The notes under the pieces were generated by a model that searched no databases, was not told the DNA's origin, and worked only from the letters and a program-made list of their open reading frames with translations. DNA of 64,000 nucleotides. Origin: Nitrospiraceae bacterium. Its GTDB lineage: Bacteria; Nitrospirota; Nitrospiria; Nitrospirales; Nitrospiraceae. Of the stretch, positions 9,033 to 21,595 are shown piece by piece (the first letter of the stretch is position 1; every line of letters begins with the position of its first letter). The translations under genes and the position numbers were made by a program. The stretch lies in assembly GCA_009692155.1 (NCBI GenBank), contig SHZW01000007.1, positions 1 through 64,000 on the forward strand. The letters are read 5' to 3'.

Positions 9033-9875
9033 TCAAGGGCGAGATTCTAGGAACTCGATGGCGGCATCCATAACCATTGGAGCGGTGCTGGTCAGCCATT
9101 TGTTTTTCTCAGGATCGTTGCGCGGGACATCGAATTCCACCATCACGAAATACGTTCCGATGATTGTCCATGATCGCAATCCTTTCCACTTGATGGTCGG
9201 GTCGGTAAGATTTTCCGTTGGGTCGTAACTCGCAACTTTTTCTCCGTGGTTTGTTGTGCGTTCGGGCAAAAAGGCAATCGGCTTCTGTCCTCTTTTATCG
9301 GCATCTTCCTGCAAGATGCGGGGCAGTGTGTCGAAGGCGTTCTGAGCGGATGGTCCATATGCCCCACGCCAGACCCCCACGGTAACGCAGTACCCAACGT
9401 TGGTTTGAGCAAATCTGTCTGCACAGAAGATACCTTTCTCTCCAAACCTCACCGCGGCTGTCACTGCAGAGTGACCGGAAATGAGGTTGAAATTATCCGA
9501 GGGAGATCTGGAGGGCCAGACAGAGACCTTCTCTGAATCCTTAAAAATCTTATCCTGAAGGAATGTCCAAAGCTGGTCGAGGTCTGGCAAGCTACTTTGC
9601 TGCCTCACCTCGAGGACTCGTCTCCTGCGCTCGGCGCTGTCATCTGATAAGTTGCTGGATGTGCCTGTGGAGCTTCTGGACTCCTCATGACGGATGCAGT
9701 AGTTTTCGGTTTTCGTTTCTGTTGTGGAATAGGCGCAATTACTTCCTGAGTAGCGCGCGCAGCGTTGTTAGGTGACGTTCCTCGTGCCCCACTGTGCGCA
9801 AGGGGTGCAACTAGATGACAGGCTCAGGATGAGAATTCCGGTTATGAGTGCGGAGGCGGCCAACAGTGTTTTCAT
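9033..9875 (-). pseudogene. Putative lipoprotein gene with one in-frame TAA (9768-9770); intact C-terminal part is ORF 9033-9608
   Basis: Same frame from MKTLLAASALITGILILSLSSSCTPCAQWGTRNVT* through QRCARYSGSNCAYSTTE...VLEVRQQSSLPDLDQLW... with no other stop. Confidence 0.6.
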
Positions 9876-9921
9876 GAAATACCCTCAACTCTCATGTGTT
9901 TTCCTATGACTATGGGCAGCG

Positions 9922-10220
9922 TTAGTTTTCCAGAGAGATCAGTAACCCGCCTGTGCGCTTGGTCGTGGCGTTGAAGAGCCAGGTGATCAGCCAGGAGAGG
10001 ATTGCGCCGTAAAACGCTGCGAACGTTGGTATCAGGATCAGAATCATCCCCGGGCCATAATGATGCCGGGCAGCCCATCCCCGACCGTAATCGACGCCAC
10101 ACCGACGGTGTACAAGAGCCAGGCCACCCACCCTACTGCCCCGATAGTTCCCAGTAGCCCGCAGAGCGTCCCGCCGACCAAGGCTGCTGATTTCGGCTCA
10201 ACTTGCATTAATTTTTGCAT
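9922..10220 (-). pseudogene. Small two-TM membrane protein gene split in two frames (10044-10220 and 9922-10047)
   Basis: MQKLMQVEPKSAALVGGTLCGLLGTIGAVGWVAWLLYTV...GIIMARG* then ATGA-overlapping MILILIPTFAAFYGAILSWLITWLFNATTKRTGGLLISLEN*. Confidence 0.6.
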
Positions 10221-10337
10221 CGTGTCTCCTCCCCTACTTCGCGCCGTGTTTGATCCGGGTTCAGATCAATCCGCGTTTCTGCAGGTAGTCCCGATCAATC
10301 ACGATCTCTGATTTTGGCGGGAGTTGTTCCCTATTTC

Positions 10338-10841
10338 TCATCTGGCCTTCTCCTGCGGGTCATGACGCCAGAGCGAACCTTTGATGACCGAGAGGTTGAC
10401 CGTCGTATTTTCAACAGAATAGTTCTGGCATCCAGCAAAATTGTTGCCCCCCCCGCCCGTCATATCGTTGCTGGTGGATAGCAAGTCAAGGCAAGTTTTG
10501 GTTGTTTCATTGCCTGTTTGGGATGAGATGTCGACCTTGATGAGATCTGCGCCTTTCCCGGCCGCCTCGTGTTTAATGTCATTGATGTCGGGCGGCTTCA
10601 CCGACGATATGTCGATTGCGCCAATAGGGGCATAGCCTTTTTGCGAGAGTTCGTCATCGGTGAGCGTTGTCTCGTCCGCCAGTTTGTCGCGCGCGGAAAA
10701 TGCCCCTGAGGCAGTGATGCGGTGGTATTCCTGGTAGTTCTTGGTGGTGTGCCCGCAAGCGGCCAGCGTGAACAGAATCGGCAGCCCAAGCAGGAGAGAC
10801 CATCGGACTGGCCAGCCGTGCACCACAGTGAGCATAGGCAC
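10338..10841 (-). CDS. Hypothetical lipoprotein
   Basis: Signal with LAACGHTTKNYQEY lipobox. Confidence 0.6.
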   Translation of the reverse strand: MPMLTVVHGWPVRWSLLLGLPILFTLAACGHTTKNYQEYHRITASGAFSARDKLADETTLTDDELSQKGYAPIGAIDISSVKPPDINDIKHEAAGKGADLIKVDISSQTGNETTKTCLDLLSTSNDMTGGGGNNFAGCQNYSVENTTVNLSVIKGSLWRHDPQEKAR

Positions 10842-10887
10842 CTCCGTGGGAACGAGAACGATGTCAGGAATCCTTTAGCGCCGTCTG

Positions 10888-11544
10888 CTAAATCAGCCCC
10901 CGCTTCTGTAGATAATCCCGGTCGATCACGATCTCTGATTTAGGCAGGATTTGTCCCCGTTCCTGCAACAGCCGCTCGACGTATTTACCGATCACATCCG
11001 ATTCCAGATTGACTGTATCGCCCTGCTGCTTGAGGCCAAGCGTCGTGACCTTTGCTGTGTGCGGGATGATCATGACGGAGAAGGATCGGCCCGAAACCTC
11101 GTTGATTGTCAGACTCACTCCATCCACCGTGATCGAGCCTTTCGGAATACAGTAGCGAAGAATCTCCGGCGGCGCTTCAATCGTGATGACGGTGCCGTTT
11201 CCCTCCTGCTGCCGCTCTCGGATCGTCCCGACCCCGTCCACATGGCCTGCGACCAGGTGTCCGCCGATCCGTTCATTGAGTTTCATGGCTCGTTCCAGAT
11301 TGACCGGTGAGCCGGCTGACAGCTTACCGAGGTTCGTCACACCCATCGTTTCCGGAGACACGTCCACGGTGAATTCCTTGTCGTCCCGTTTCACGACAGT
11401 CAGGCAGGTTCCGTTCACGCTGATGCTGGCGCCAATGGGCAGATCGTCCATGACGGTCGAGGCGAGGACGGTCAGACGTGTGCCAGCCAGAGTTTTCTCC
11501 AGCGACTTTACGGCTCCCGTTTCCTCGACTATTCCGGCAAACAC
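10888..11544 (-). CDS. ribE: Riboflavin synthase alpha chain
   Basis: MFAGIVEETGAVKSLE..., lumazine-binding repeats (SVNGTCLTV..., GVSLTINEV...). Confidence 0.95.
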   Translation of the reverse strand: MFAGIVEETGAVKSLEKTLAGTRLTVLASTVMDDLPIGASISVNGTCLTVVKRDDKEFTVDVSPETMGVTNLGKLSAGSPVNLERAMKLNERIGGHLVAGHVDGVGTIRERQQEGNGTVITIEAPPEILRYCIPKGSITVDGVSLTINEVSGRSFSVMIIPHTAKVTTLGLKQQGDTVNLESDVIGKYVERLLQERGQILPKSEIVIDRDYLQKRGLI

Positions 11545-11545
11545 G

Positions 11546-11671
11546 CTACTCCCCTTCTTTCTTCAGCAACATGTTCCGCACGACGTAGACAAACAGCACG
11601 ATCAGGACGACGACGCCAATTGTGCCCAGGACGCCGACAATAATATCGCCCGTTCCGATCTCAGATTTCAT
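11546..11671 (-). CDS. Small single-TM protein, 41 aa
   Basis: MKSEIGTGDIIVGVLGTIGVVVLIVLFVYVVRNMLLKKEGE*, read directly from the sequence; not in the supplied ORF list. Confidence 0.5.
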   Translation of the reverse strand: MKSEIGTGDIIVGVLGTIGVVVLIVLFVYVVRNMLLKKEGE

Positions 11672-11700
11672 GGCGTGAGCGGCATTATAGCACTGGCAAG

Positions 11701-11875
11701 CCCGGATTATTTATGAATGCCGTTGCGAGGCAACGGAGACCGAAGGCCGCCGTGGCTTCTAGCAAGTGAGGCGACGGAGACGTACTCTCTGCAGTACGTC
11801 GAGGAAGCCGAGCGAGAAAAGCCGCGCCGGACGAGAGTATCTGCTGCCGCAGTAGGTATTCATGAATAGTCCGGG
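11701..11875. repeat. Structured dispersed repeat, copy A (175 bp)
   Basis: Termini CCCGGATTATTTATGAATGCC / inverted CCCGGACTATTCATGAATACC; central hairpin GACGTACT-ctctgc-AGTACGTC. Confidence 0.85.
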
Positions 11876-13042
11876 TTAGTATCTCCGCATAGTTAGCCAG
11901 AACAATCCAGCCGCCAGGATTTGCAGCGAGGCGATAATTACGAAGGCGTTCTGATAGTTCATGCTGGCGATCAGGACGCCGGCCAGCAATGGTCCACTGG
12001 CGTGGCCAATGTCGCCGATAGTCCCCTGCATGCCCATCCCTGCTCCGAGCGTCTTGAGCTCCGACAGATCGGCGACGAATGCGGAGGTGGATGACGTGAC
12101 CACCGCTTCGCCGTAACCGAATCCGGCTGACAGCAGAAGCAAAGCGGGGAACCATGTCGCATGTGGAATGAGTACGAATGTGCCGGCGCAGATGAACAGC
12201 CCGGTCAGGATCAGCGGTTTTCGTCCAACACGATCGGACACGCGCCCCATGATCGGCTTGGAAAAGAACGACGTGATGCCCTGCACGCCAAACAGGAGGC
12301 CGATCTCGCCGGGGTTGAGTCCGACCGACAGACCATAGATCGGCAGGAAGGCCATCAAGGCGCCGTTCGCGATCATTTTGGCTCCATCGGTAGTGCTGGT
12401 CGCCAGCACCCGTGTGTTTTTGGCGACAACACGGAAGCCCTTGAGCATGTCGGCGATTAATGGGCCCATCCCCTTCTCGCCTCGCGGTGGTGGCGGGTTG
12501 AGTTGCAGGCTGAAAAAGATCACGAGCGCGACGCTGCCGAAGATACCCGCAGTCACAAAGGTCGCCGGAAAGCCGGCTTGATAGTAAAGCCAGCCGCCGA
12601 TGACCGGTCCCAACAATGAACCGGCCTGCGTGCAGGCTGTGTAGGTGCCCAGGGCTGCGCCTCGCCGTTCTTTGTACAATTCTGCAACAGTCGCCAATGC
12701 GCTGGGCGCGAAGATGGCCGTTGCCAGTCCGTGCATGAATCGCAGTGCAGTCAGCGTGGCGGTATCGCTGACGAAGGGATAGAAGAATGGCGGGATGCCA
12801 AAGGCCAGCACCCCGATGCGCAGCAACATCCGTCGGCCATAGAGATCCGACAGGGCGCCGGACGGCAATTTCAAAAAGACGCCAGTGAGCGTGGACGCCG
12901 AGACAATCAGCCCAATGGCCTCCGGTTCCGCACCGAGCGATTGCGCGAACAGCGACAGCACCGGCATGCGGACGAGGTTGTAGCTGAGAAAGCAAAAGAC
13001 CCCGATGCTGCACAGGAGCACGTAGCTCTGGCGGGTTGTCAC
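11876..13042 (-). CDS. Major facilitator superfamily transporter
   Basis: 12-TM MFS pattern, GALSDLYGRRMLLRIG and GRVSDRVGRKPLIL motifs. Confidence 0.85.
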   Translation of the reverse strand: MTTRQSYVLLCSIGVFCFLSYNLVRMPVLSLFAQSLGAEPEAIGLIVSASTLTGVFLKLPSGALSDLYGRRMLLRIGVLAFGIPPFFYPFVSDTATLTALRFMHGLATAIFAPSALATVAELYKERRGAALGTYTACTQAGSLLGPVIGGWLYYQAGFPATFVTAGIFGSVALVIFFSLQLNPPPPRGEKGMGPLIADMLKGFRVVAKNTRVLATSTTDGAKMIANGALMAFLPIYGLSVGLNPGEIGLLFGVQGITSFFSKPIMGRVSDRVGRKPLILTGLFICAGTFVLIPHATWFPALLLLSAGFGYGEAVVTSSTSAFVADLSELKTLGAGMGMQGTIGDIGHASGPLLAGVLIASMNYQNAFVIIASLQILAAGLFWLTMRRY

Positions 13043-13877
13043 GGCGAGGCCTGCATGGGGAGCGGTGCGGGCATCTCCGCTGTCGGTGTGGCGGCAGCAC
13101 GCTGCGGCACGGTATAGAGCCAGCCGATGAGTGTCTGGAGATCCGTGATGGACAGCCAGGGCACGAGCGAAGCCTGCTGCACGACGCGGTCACGGTCCCG
13201 CGCGATCGCTGTGCCTAACTGATTGGTCACCTCGAAGCCGCGTGAGAGTTTGCGGGTGACGGCCTCGCCGATGAGGGGCCGCAGGATGCGAACCAATCCG
13301 GCCAGCAGAGTCGTATCCAGCCGCGTATAGGCGATGAGCGAGGTCTGCACGGCCGGCAGGCCGTCGGTCGTGGTGACGGGCAGGATGTTCATGAAGACGA
13401 CCGCCTTCGCGCGCACCATCGGGAACACCTGTCCCTCGTGGTAGCCGTCGATGTGATAGATGCGATGCGCGGAATCCTGGTAGACGAGCGAGAGCAGGCC
13501 CTGCGTGCCCTCCACGTCATTGACCCAGAACTGATTCGGTTCCCGCGCCGTGAATTGGTAGGCACCCAGACCGAGCCGCTCCGTGAGCGCGGCGATAGTG
13601 GCGGCCGGTCAAGCAGATATTCGTAGAGCTGTGGAGTGACGGGTGTCTGCACCGGACCGATGAGGCCTGTCGTGGTGTATCCGCTGATGACGGCGCCGAG
13701 CTGGCAACGGGTGGAGACCTCCAGCTTGTCTACCGGAAACAGGATGCCGCCCTGCTCGGCCGCGATGGTGCACTCGTCGATGGATGGTGAGGCGGTAGCC
13801 GTTGTCGATCCAAACAGCCAACAGCCAATCAGCAGCCAGGCAAGGGTTAGGTGGAAGACGATGGACGTGGCGCGCAC
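13039..13877 (-). pseudogene. Exported hypothetical protein gene interrupted by a 1-nt frameshift near 13603
   Basis: ...TPQLYEYLLDRP | ATIAALTERLGLGAYQFTAREPNQFWVNDVEGTQGLLSLVYQD... continues in the adjacent frame. Confidence 0.65.
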
Positions 13878-13923
13878 GGCGTCACGGTAGCATCGTCACG
13901 GAGAGCTTGTCAAAACAGAGGGG

Positions 13924-14622
13924 TCAGGCGGCGTGAAACAGGCTGTTCAGCGCGGTGCTGGTGCTGGCCGCGCGTCGGACTTCCTGCCACTGAGAAGACG
14001 GCAGAGCGGTGAACATGTCCACGATCTCAGGATCGTACTGACAGCCGCGCTCGGATTGGATGTAGTTGCAGGCGTCCTCAACGCTCATGGGCGTCCGATA
14101 CGGGCGGATTGACGTGATGGCATCGAAGGTGTCGGTGATGGCGCAGATGCGCGCGCCGAGCGGGATGTCATCCCCTTTCAGTCCCAGGGGGTAGCCGCTG
14201 CCGTTGTAGCGCTCATGATGGGTCAGGACGATTTCAGCGGCGTCGGTCAGCAGCGGATTGTGGCGCAACATTTCGTAGCCGATTGATGGATGCTGCTGCA
14301 TGACGGTCCGTTCCGTGTCCGACAGCAGTCCGGGTTTCAGGAGCACGGAGTCAGGCATGTGAATTTTTCCGATATCGTGCAGGAAGACACCCCGTTCGAG
14401 CGTAACCAGTTCATCCTCCGACAAACCCATGATCCGACCCAGCGTCAGGGAATAATAGATGACGCGCTGGCAATGTGTATGGGTGCAGATGTCACGGGCT
14501 TGCAGAGCGGCATCGAGCGCCCGCAGCGTCGATCCGAGGATCGCGCCCGATACAGAAGCTGTGCTGGAAGAGGTGGAAAGCCCGAGAGATGGCGGCGGAG
14601 CGAGTTGTTCGAGCGCTTGCAT
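13924..14622 (-). CDS. HD-GYP domain phosphodiesterase-like protein
   Basis: LHDIGKIHMPDSVL...HPSIGYEML...HHERYNGSGYPLGLKGDDIPLGARI. Confidence 0.9.
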   Translation of the reverse strand: MQALEQLAPPPSLGLSTSSSTASVSGAILGSTLRALDAALQARDICTHTHCQRVIYYSLTLGRIMGLSEDELVTLERGVFLHDIGKIHMPDSVLLKPGLLSDTERTVMQQHPSIGYEMLRHNPLLTDAAEIVLTHHERYNGSGYPLGLKGDDIPLGARICAITDTFDAITSIRPYRTPMSVEDACNYIQSERGCQYDPEIVDMFTALPSSQWQEVRRAASTSTALNSLFHAA

Positions 14623-14804
14623 AACGTGCGACAGGATAGAGCAAGCTCAATGCCGAGATTCTCAGATTTGTCAAATTCAGCATAACTACTTGATATTAAT
14701 TAGATATATTTCTATTCAAAGCTGTCTATGGATTTGTACAGTTTTGTACGGATGTATCCGAAGGCGTACAGCACAGCCAAATGCTTACGGGAAAGAGCTG
14801 GAGA

Positions 14805-15907
14805 TCAGAGTGTGCCTTCAATCAAGAGATCGGGGCCTATTTTCTTCACACTTAGGTTGGAAACTGAAAAGGCACGGGCGAGGTGAGGTGGACAGGAACC
14901 CCCGATTGCACCCTTGGCATTGGTGCCTCCGAGAAGCCGAGGCGCAACATAGAGGTGCAGGCGGTTTACTACACCGGCCTGTAGGGCCGAGGCGGCAAGT
15001 TCACTGCCTCCTTCGATCAACAGGCGGTTGATTCCTATCCGAGCCAATTGCATGAGGCACGCGCGCAGAGAGACTCTCCCCTTTTCACCAGGCAGGACCA
15101 GTACGGAGATCCCACGCTGGCGAAGACGGGCGAGGCGCGCGTGCGGGGCGCGGCTTGTGGCGGCGATGACGGTGCCCTTCCGCAGCCGGCGAGATAACAC
15201 TCTCGCGCTCAGCGGAATTCTGAGTGAACTGTCCATAATGACGCGAAGGGGCTGGCGGGCAATCGGTTTGTCGAGTCTGACCGTCAGTTGTGGGTCATCC
15301 GCCAGGACAGTATTGATCCCGACCATAATGGCATCGGCCTGGCTGCGGAGACGGTGGGCATGCCGGCGGGCGTCTGGACCGGTAATCCATTGCGATTCAC
15401 CGGCGGCTGTCGCCGTTTTGCCGTCAAGCGTCATCGCCATCTTCAAGACGACCAACGGCCGGCCTGTCCGCATCCGATGCACGTAGCTGTCGTTCAATTG
15501 CGCGGCCTGCCGTTCCAGGCATCCGGTCGCGACGCTGAGTCCGGCACGTGTCAAACGCCGGAGTCCCTCCCCGTTCACCTGAGGGTTGGGATCGCGCATG
15601 GCGACCACGACACGGCGGATGCCGGCGGCCAGGATGGCGGGGACGCAGGGCGGCGTGCGTTTGCGCGTATGGCTGCAGGGTTCCAGAGTGATGTAGAGTG
15701 TTCCGCTTTTCGCTCGAGGCCCGGCAGCGTGCAGGGCGATCGCTTCGGCGTGCGGGCCGCCGGCGTTGTGGTGAAATCCCTCCCCGACGATTCGCCTGCC
15801 GGACACCACCACTGCGCCGACCATCGGGTTGGGACTGGTGCGCCCTCTGCCTCGAGCGGCGAGTTGCAGCGCCCGAGTCATGTAGCGGATGTCGTGTGCG
15901 GCGGTCT

Positions 15908-15911
<4 letters not shown>
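14805..15911 (-). CDS. ribD: Bifunctional riboflavin deaminase/reductase
   Basis: MTRALQLAARGRGRTSPNPMVGAVVV...HAEAIAL...LEPCSHTRKRTPPC; reductase domain. Confidence 0.95.
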
Positions 15912-18667
<2,756 letters not shown>

Positions 18668-18700
18668 GCTGTCCCTTCTAACGAGATTCGCCTCGATGCG

Positions 18701-19207
18701 TCACAATGGTTTGGTACGGCTCATGGCCTCCAGCCGCAGGCGGTAGCGCGCGATCAGGAACTTCGACAGGGCCATGCCCAGTGCCAGCACTGTACCGGCA
18801 AAGGCTAGCAGGACAAACAAGCGTGCGTCCACCCATCCGCCCTGTTCGTAGTGCAGTTTCCCGTCCGCTCCGAGCACGATATCGGTATCTTCCTGAAACG
18901 TATGGGTGTTGCCGGTCGGATCGGATAAGTTGATCCATTCGTAGCACAGTCGCACCGGCTGTTGCACCCCTGAAACTTTGTGCCAATTGTGTCGGACGCA
19001 CTCGTCCCGCCCTGGATTGAAACGATCCGGAGCATGAAACAGGCTGTCCAGGGTGATCCCGCTCGCCCAGATGCTGAGGAGGATGATGGCGTTGCACAGG
19101 ACGATCAGCGCCAGCGTGATCAGCACGGAGAAGCGACGCACGCGTTTCTGGCGCAGGGCCTCGGCCGTGCCCGCGTCTGTGTCCTGCTCGTTGCGCGTAT
19201 CTGTCAT
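18701..19207 (-). CDS. Hypothetical membrane protein, two TM segments
   Basis: Two hydrophobic stretches; protein-like composition. Confidence 0.6.
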   Translation of the reverse strand: MTDTRNEQDTDAGTAEALRQKRVRRFSVLITLALIVLCNAIILLSIWASGITLDSLFHAPDRFNPGRDECVRHNWHKVSGVQQPVRLCYEWINLSDPTGNTHTFQEDTDIVLGADGKLHYEQGGWVDARLFVLLAFAGTVLALGMALSKFLIARYRLRLEAMSRTKPL

Positions 19208-19224
19208 GCCTGTTCACCGGGCAG

Positions 19225-19434
19225 CCCGCATTATTCATGACGGTTCGTTGCGAAATCACGCAGTCGCGTCGCGAGACGGGCGCGTGGAGCAGGGAGAACC
19301 CGAGGCGTACTTGAAACAGTACGTCGAGAGGGCGAACGGCGAGCCCGCCCGCCTGCACGCCCGGCAAGCCGCGTGCAGGCTTGTCGTAGCAGCGAATCCG
19401 TGATTGCAGTAGAAGCGTTCATGGATAATGCGGG
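19225..19434. repeat. Structured dispersed repeat, copy B (210 bp)
   Basis: Termini CCCGCATTATTCATGA / inverted CCCGCATTATCCATGA; central hairpin GGCGTACT-tgaaac-AGTACGTC; extra hairpin CCTGCACGC-N10-GCGTGCAGG. Confidence 0.85.
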
Positions 19435-21588
19435 CTAGGTTCCCTGCACGATAATCTGAGAAAAGTCGGCAAAGCCCAGAAACAGCTGATCGATCTCGTA
19501 GAGCAGGGCGAGGCGATTGGCGCGCAGCGCCTGATCCTGCACGTTAACCATGACACCATCGAAGAAGGCATCGATGGGTGTTTTTATGCCGACCAGCGCG
19601 TCCAGCAGGGCCCGGTAATCGCCTTTCGCCAGGTGCGTCAGGGACCCGTTGCGGCTCTCGACAAGCGCCTTGTACAGCTCGTGCTCGGCCGGATGCTTGA
19701 ACAGCGAGATGTCGATCTTGCGGCGCTCCCACTGCTCCTTTTCGATCAGGCGGTGGGCGCGCTTGAATCCGATGATGAGCGGATCGAACTCGTGCCTGGT
19801 CGTGATCTGTTGCAGGGCCTGCATGCGGGCCAGGAGGTCGAGCGGATCGAACGCGTTTCGCTGAGCCGCCTTGAGCACGGCCTCGATGACGTCGTCCCGG
19901 AAGCGATGGGCGGTCTTCACGTAGAACCGAAGGCGATCGGCGATGAACGCCAATGCCGAGACGTCGCTGGTGGCCTTGAATCCGTCCTGCTGAATCAGCC
20001 GCTTGGCCTGGGCTTCCAATTCCAGCAGGTCCACGCGCAACCGCCCTTCGATCAGGATGCGGATGATGGCCGTCGCATGGCGGCGCAGCGCGAAGGGATC
20101 TTCCGAACCGCTTGGGACGAGCCCGACGTGGAAGAATGCCACGATGGTATCGAGCCGGTCCGCAAGTGACAGGATCTTTCCAAGCATGGACGGCGGAATC
20201 TCGCCTTCCATGGCCGGCGGCAGATACTGCTCCTGGATGGCGTGGCAGACCTCATCCGGTTCTCCGTCGTGCCTGGCGTATTCCCCGCCCAGGATGCCCT
20301 GCAAGCCGGGAAACTCGCCGACCACGCCGGTTAACAAGTCAGCTTTACTGAGCAGCGCCGCGCGGTCGGCTGCGCGACCGAGATCCGGCCGGTTCAAGGC
20401 GTCTGCCAGCTTGACGGCCAACTGGCGGACACGGGAAGTTTTTTGTTTGAGCGTGCCGAGCCGTTGGTGCAGCGTCATCTGCGAGAGCCGCTCGGCGCGA
20501 TCCGCAAGCGTCATTTTCCTGTCTTCATCGAAATAAAACCTGGCATCGGCCAACCGGGCGGCCAGGACGCGTTCGTTGCCCTTCTGAATCAGCGCCATGC
20601 CAGGCACCTTCATGTTGGCGACCGACAGAAATTGCGGCAGCAATCCGCCGTTCTTATCGATCAGCGGGAAAAACCCCTGGTGCTCCTTCATCGCCGTCAT
20701 GGGGATTTCTTTCGGCAGCGACAGGTATTGGGGATTGAACGAGCCGAGAATCGCATGCGGATATTCCACGGTAAAGACCGCTTGTTCGAGCAGCGCGTCG
20801 TCCCGATGGAGGTGGCCCCGTGCGGATGCGGCCAGGCGGTTCAGTTGCGTCAGAATCAAGGCCCGGCGCGCGTCCTGATCCGGAATGACACCGTTGCGCT
20901 CGAGCGTCGTGACGTAGGACTTCCAATCCTTGACGGCCAAACCCCTGGAGTTTCCGGATCCGAGAAAACGGTGCCCCCATGTGCGATTGCCCGCTTTGAT
21001 TCCCCCCCACTGAACCGGCACGACTTTGCCGCCGTACAATGCCGTCAGCCATCGAATCGGACGGGCAAACCGCACTCCCGAGGCGTTCCACTTCATGGAT
21101 TTGGGGAAGGACAAGCCACCGATCAGTTCCGACAGAAGACCGGGAAGCAGCATCGAGGTCTGCCGCCCCGGCTCACGTTTGACGGCAAAGACGTATTCGC
21201 CTTTCGCAGTGGTGCGAACTTCCAGATCGGTCACGGCCAGGCCCTGCGATGCGGCAAATCCGAGTGCGGCTTTCGTCGGCTGTCCGGCCGGATCGAATGC
21301 CACAGCTTTGGAAGGACCCATCGCTTCCTTTTCAGCCGGGGTCTGGCGGGTGGCCAATTGCTGGATCACCAGCACCAGCCGCCGTGGAGTCCCGACGGTT
21401 TTGACGGTTCCGTGAGCCAGCCGCTGTTCTTTGAACAATCGTTCGGACGATTCGGCAAGTGCGTGCAGGGCCGGTGCGACGAACTGGTACGGCAACTCTT
21501 CGACTCCGATTTCCAGGAAGCACTCGGCCCCTGCTGCCGCGGCCGGTTTTGAAGTGCCGGTGCGGGAGGATTGTTTCGCGCGCGCCAT
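19435..21588 (-). CDS. glyS: Glycyl-tRNA synthetase beta subunit
   Basis: FLEIGVEELPYQF..., GLSFPKSMKWN...RFARPIRWL; adjacent to glyQ. Confidence 0.95.
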   Translation of the reverse strand: MARAKQSSRTGTSKPAAAAGAECFLEIGVEELPYQFVAPALHALAESSERLFKEQRLAHGTVKTVGTPRRLVLVIQQLATRQTPAEKEAMGPSKAVAFDPAGQPTKAALGFAASQGLAVTDLEVRTTAKGEYVFAVKREPGRQTSMLLPGLLSELIGGLSFPKSMKWNASGVRFARPIRWLTALYGGKVVPVQWGGIKAGNRTWGHRFLGSGNSRGLAVKDWKSYVTTLERNGVIPDQDARRALILTQLNRLAASARGHLHRDDALLEQAVFTVEYPHAILGSFNPQYLSLPKEIPMTAMKEHQGFFPLIDKNGGLLPQFLSVANMKVPGMALIQKGNERVLAARLADARFYFDEDRKMTLADRAERLSQMTLHQRLGTLKQKTSRVRQLAVKLADALNRPDLGRAADRAALLSKADLLTGVVGEFPGLQGILGGEYARHDGEPDEVCHAIQEQYLPPAMEGEIPPSMLGKILSLADRLDTIVAFFHVGLVPSGSEDPFALRRHATAIIRILIEGRLRVDLLELEAQAKRLIQQDGFKATSDVSALAFIADRLRFYVKTAHRFRDDVIEAVLKAAQRNAFDPLDLLARMQALQQITTRHEFDPLIIGFKRAHRLIEKEQWERRKIDISLFKHPAEHELYKALVESRNGSLTHLAKGDYRALLDALVGIKTPIDAFFDGVMVNVQDQALRANRLALLYEIDQLFLGFADFSQIIVQGT

Positions 21589-21595
21589 GCCCGTG

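Noticed and set aside
8851-9228. ORF starting immediately after the acs stop (KRRAGSKVRAKPTRRSQRKR...)
   Set aside because: Basic low-complexity peptide overlapping the 3' end of an opposite-strand gene; cannot be distinguished from spurious readthrough.
11685-13193. 502-aa minus-strand ORF overlapping the MFS gene in another frame
   Set aside because: Out-of-frame shadow of the MFS gene; also runs through the structured repeat.
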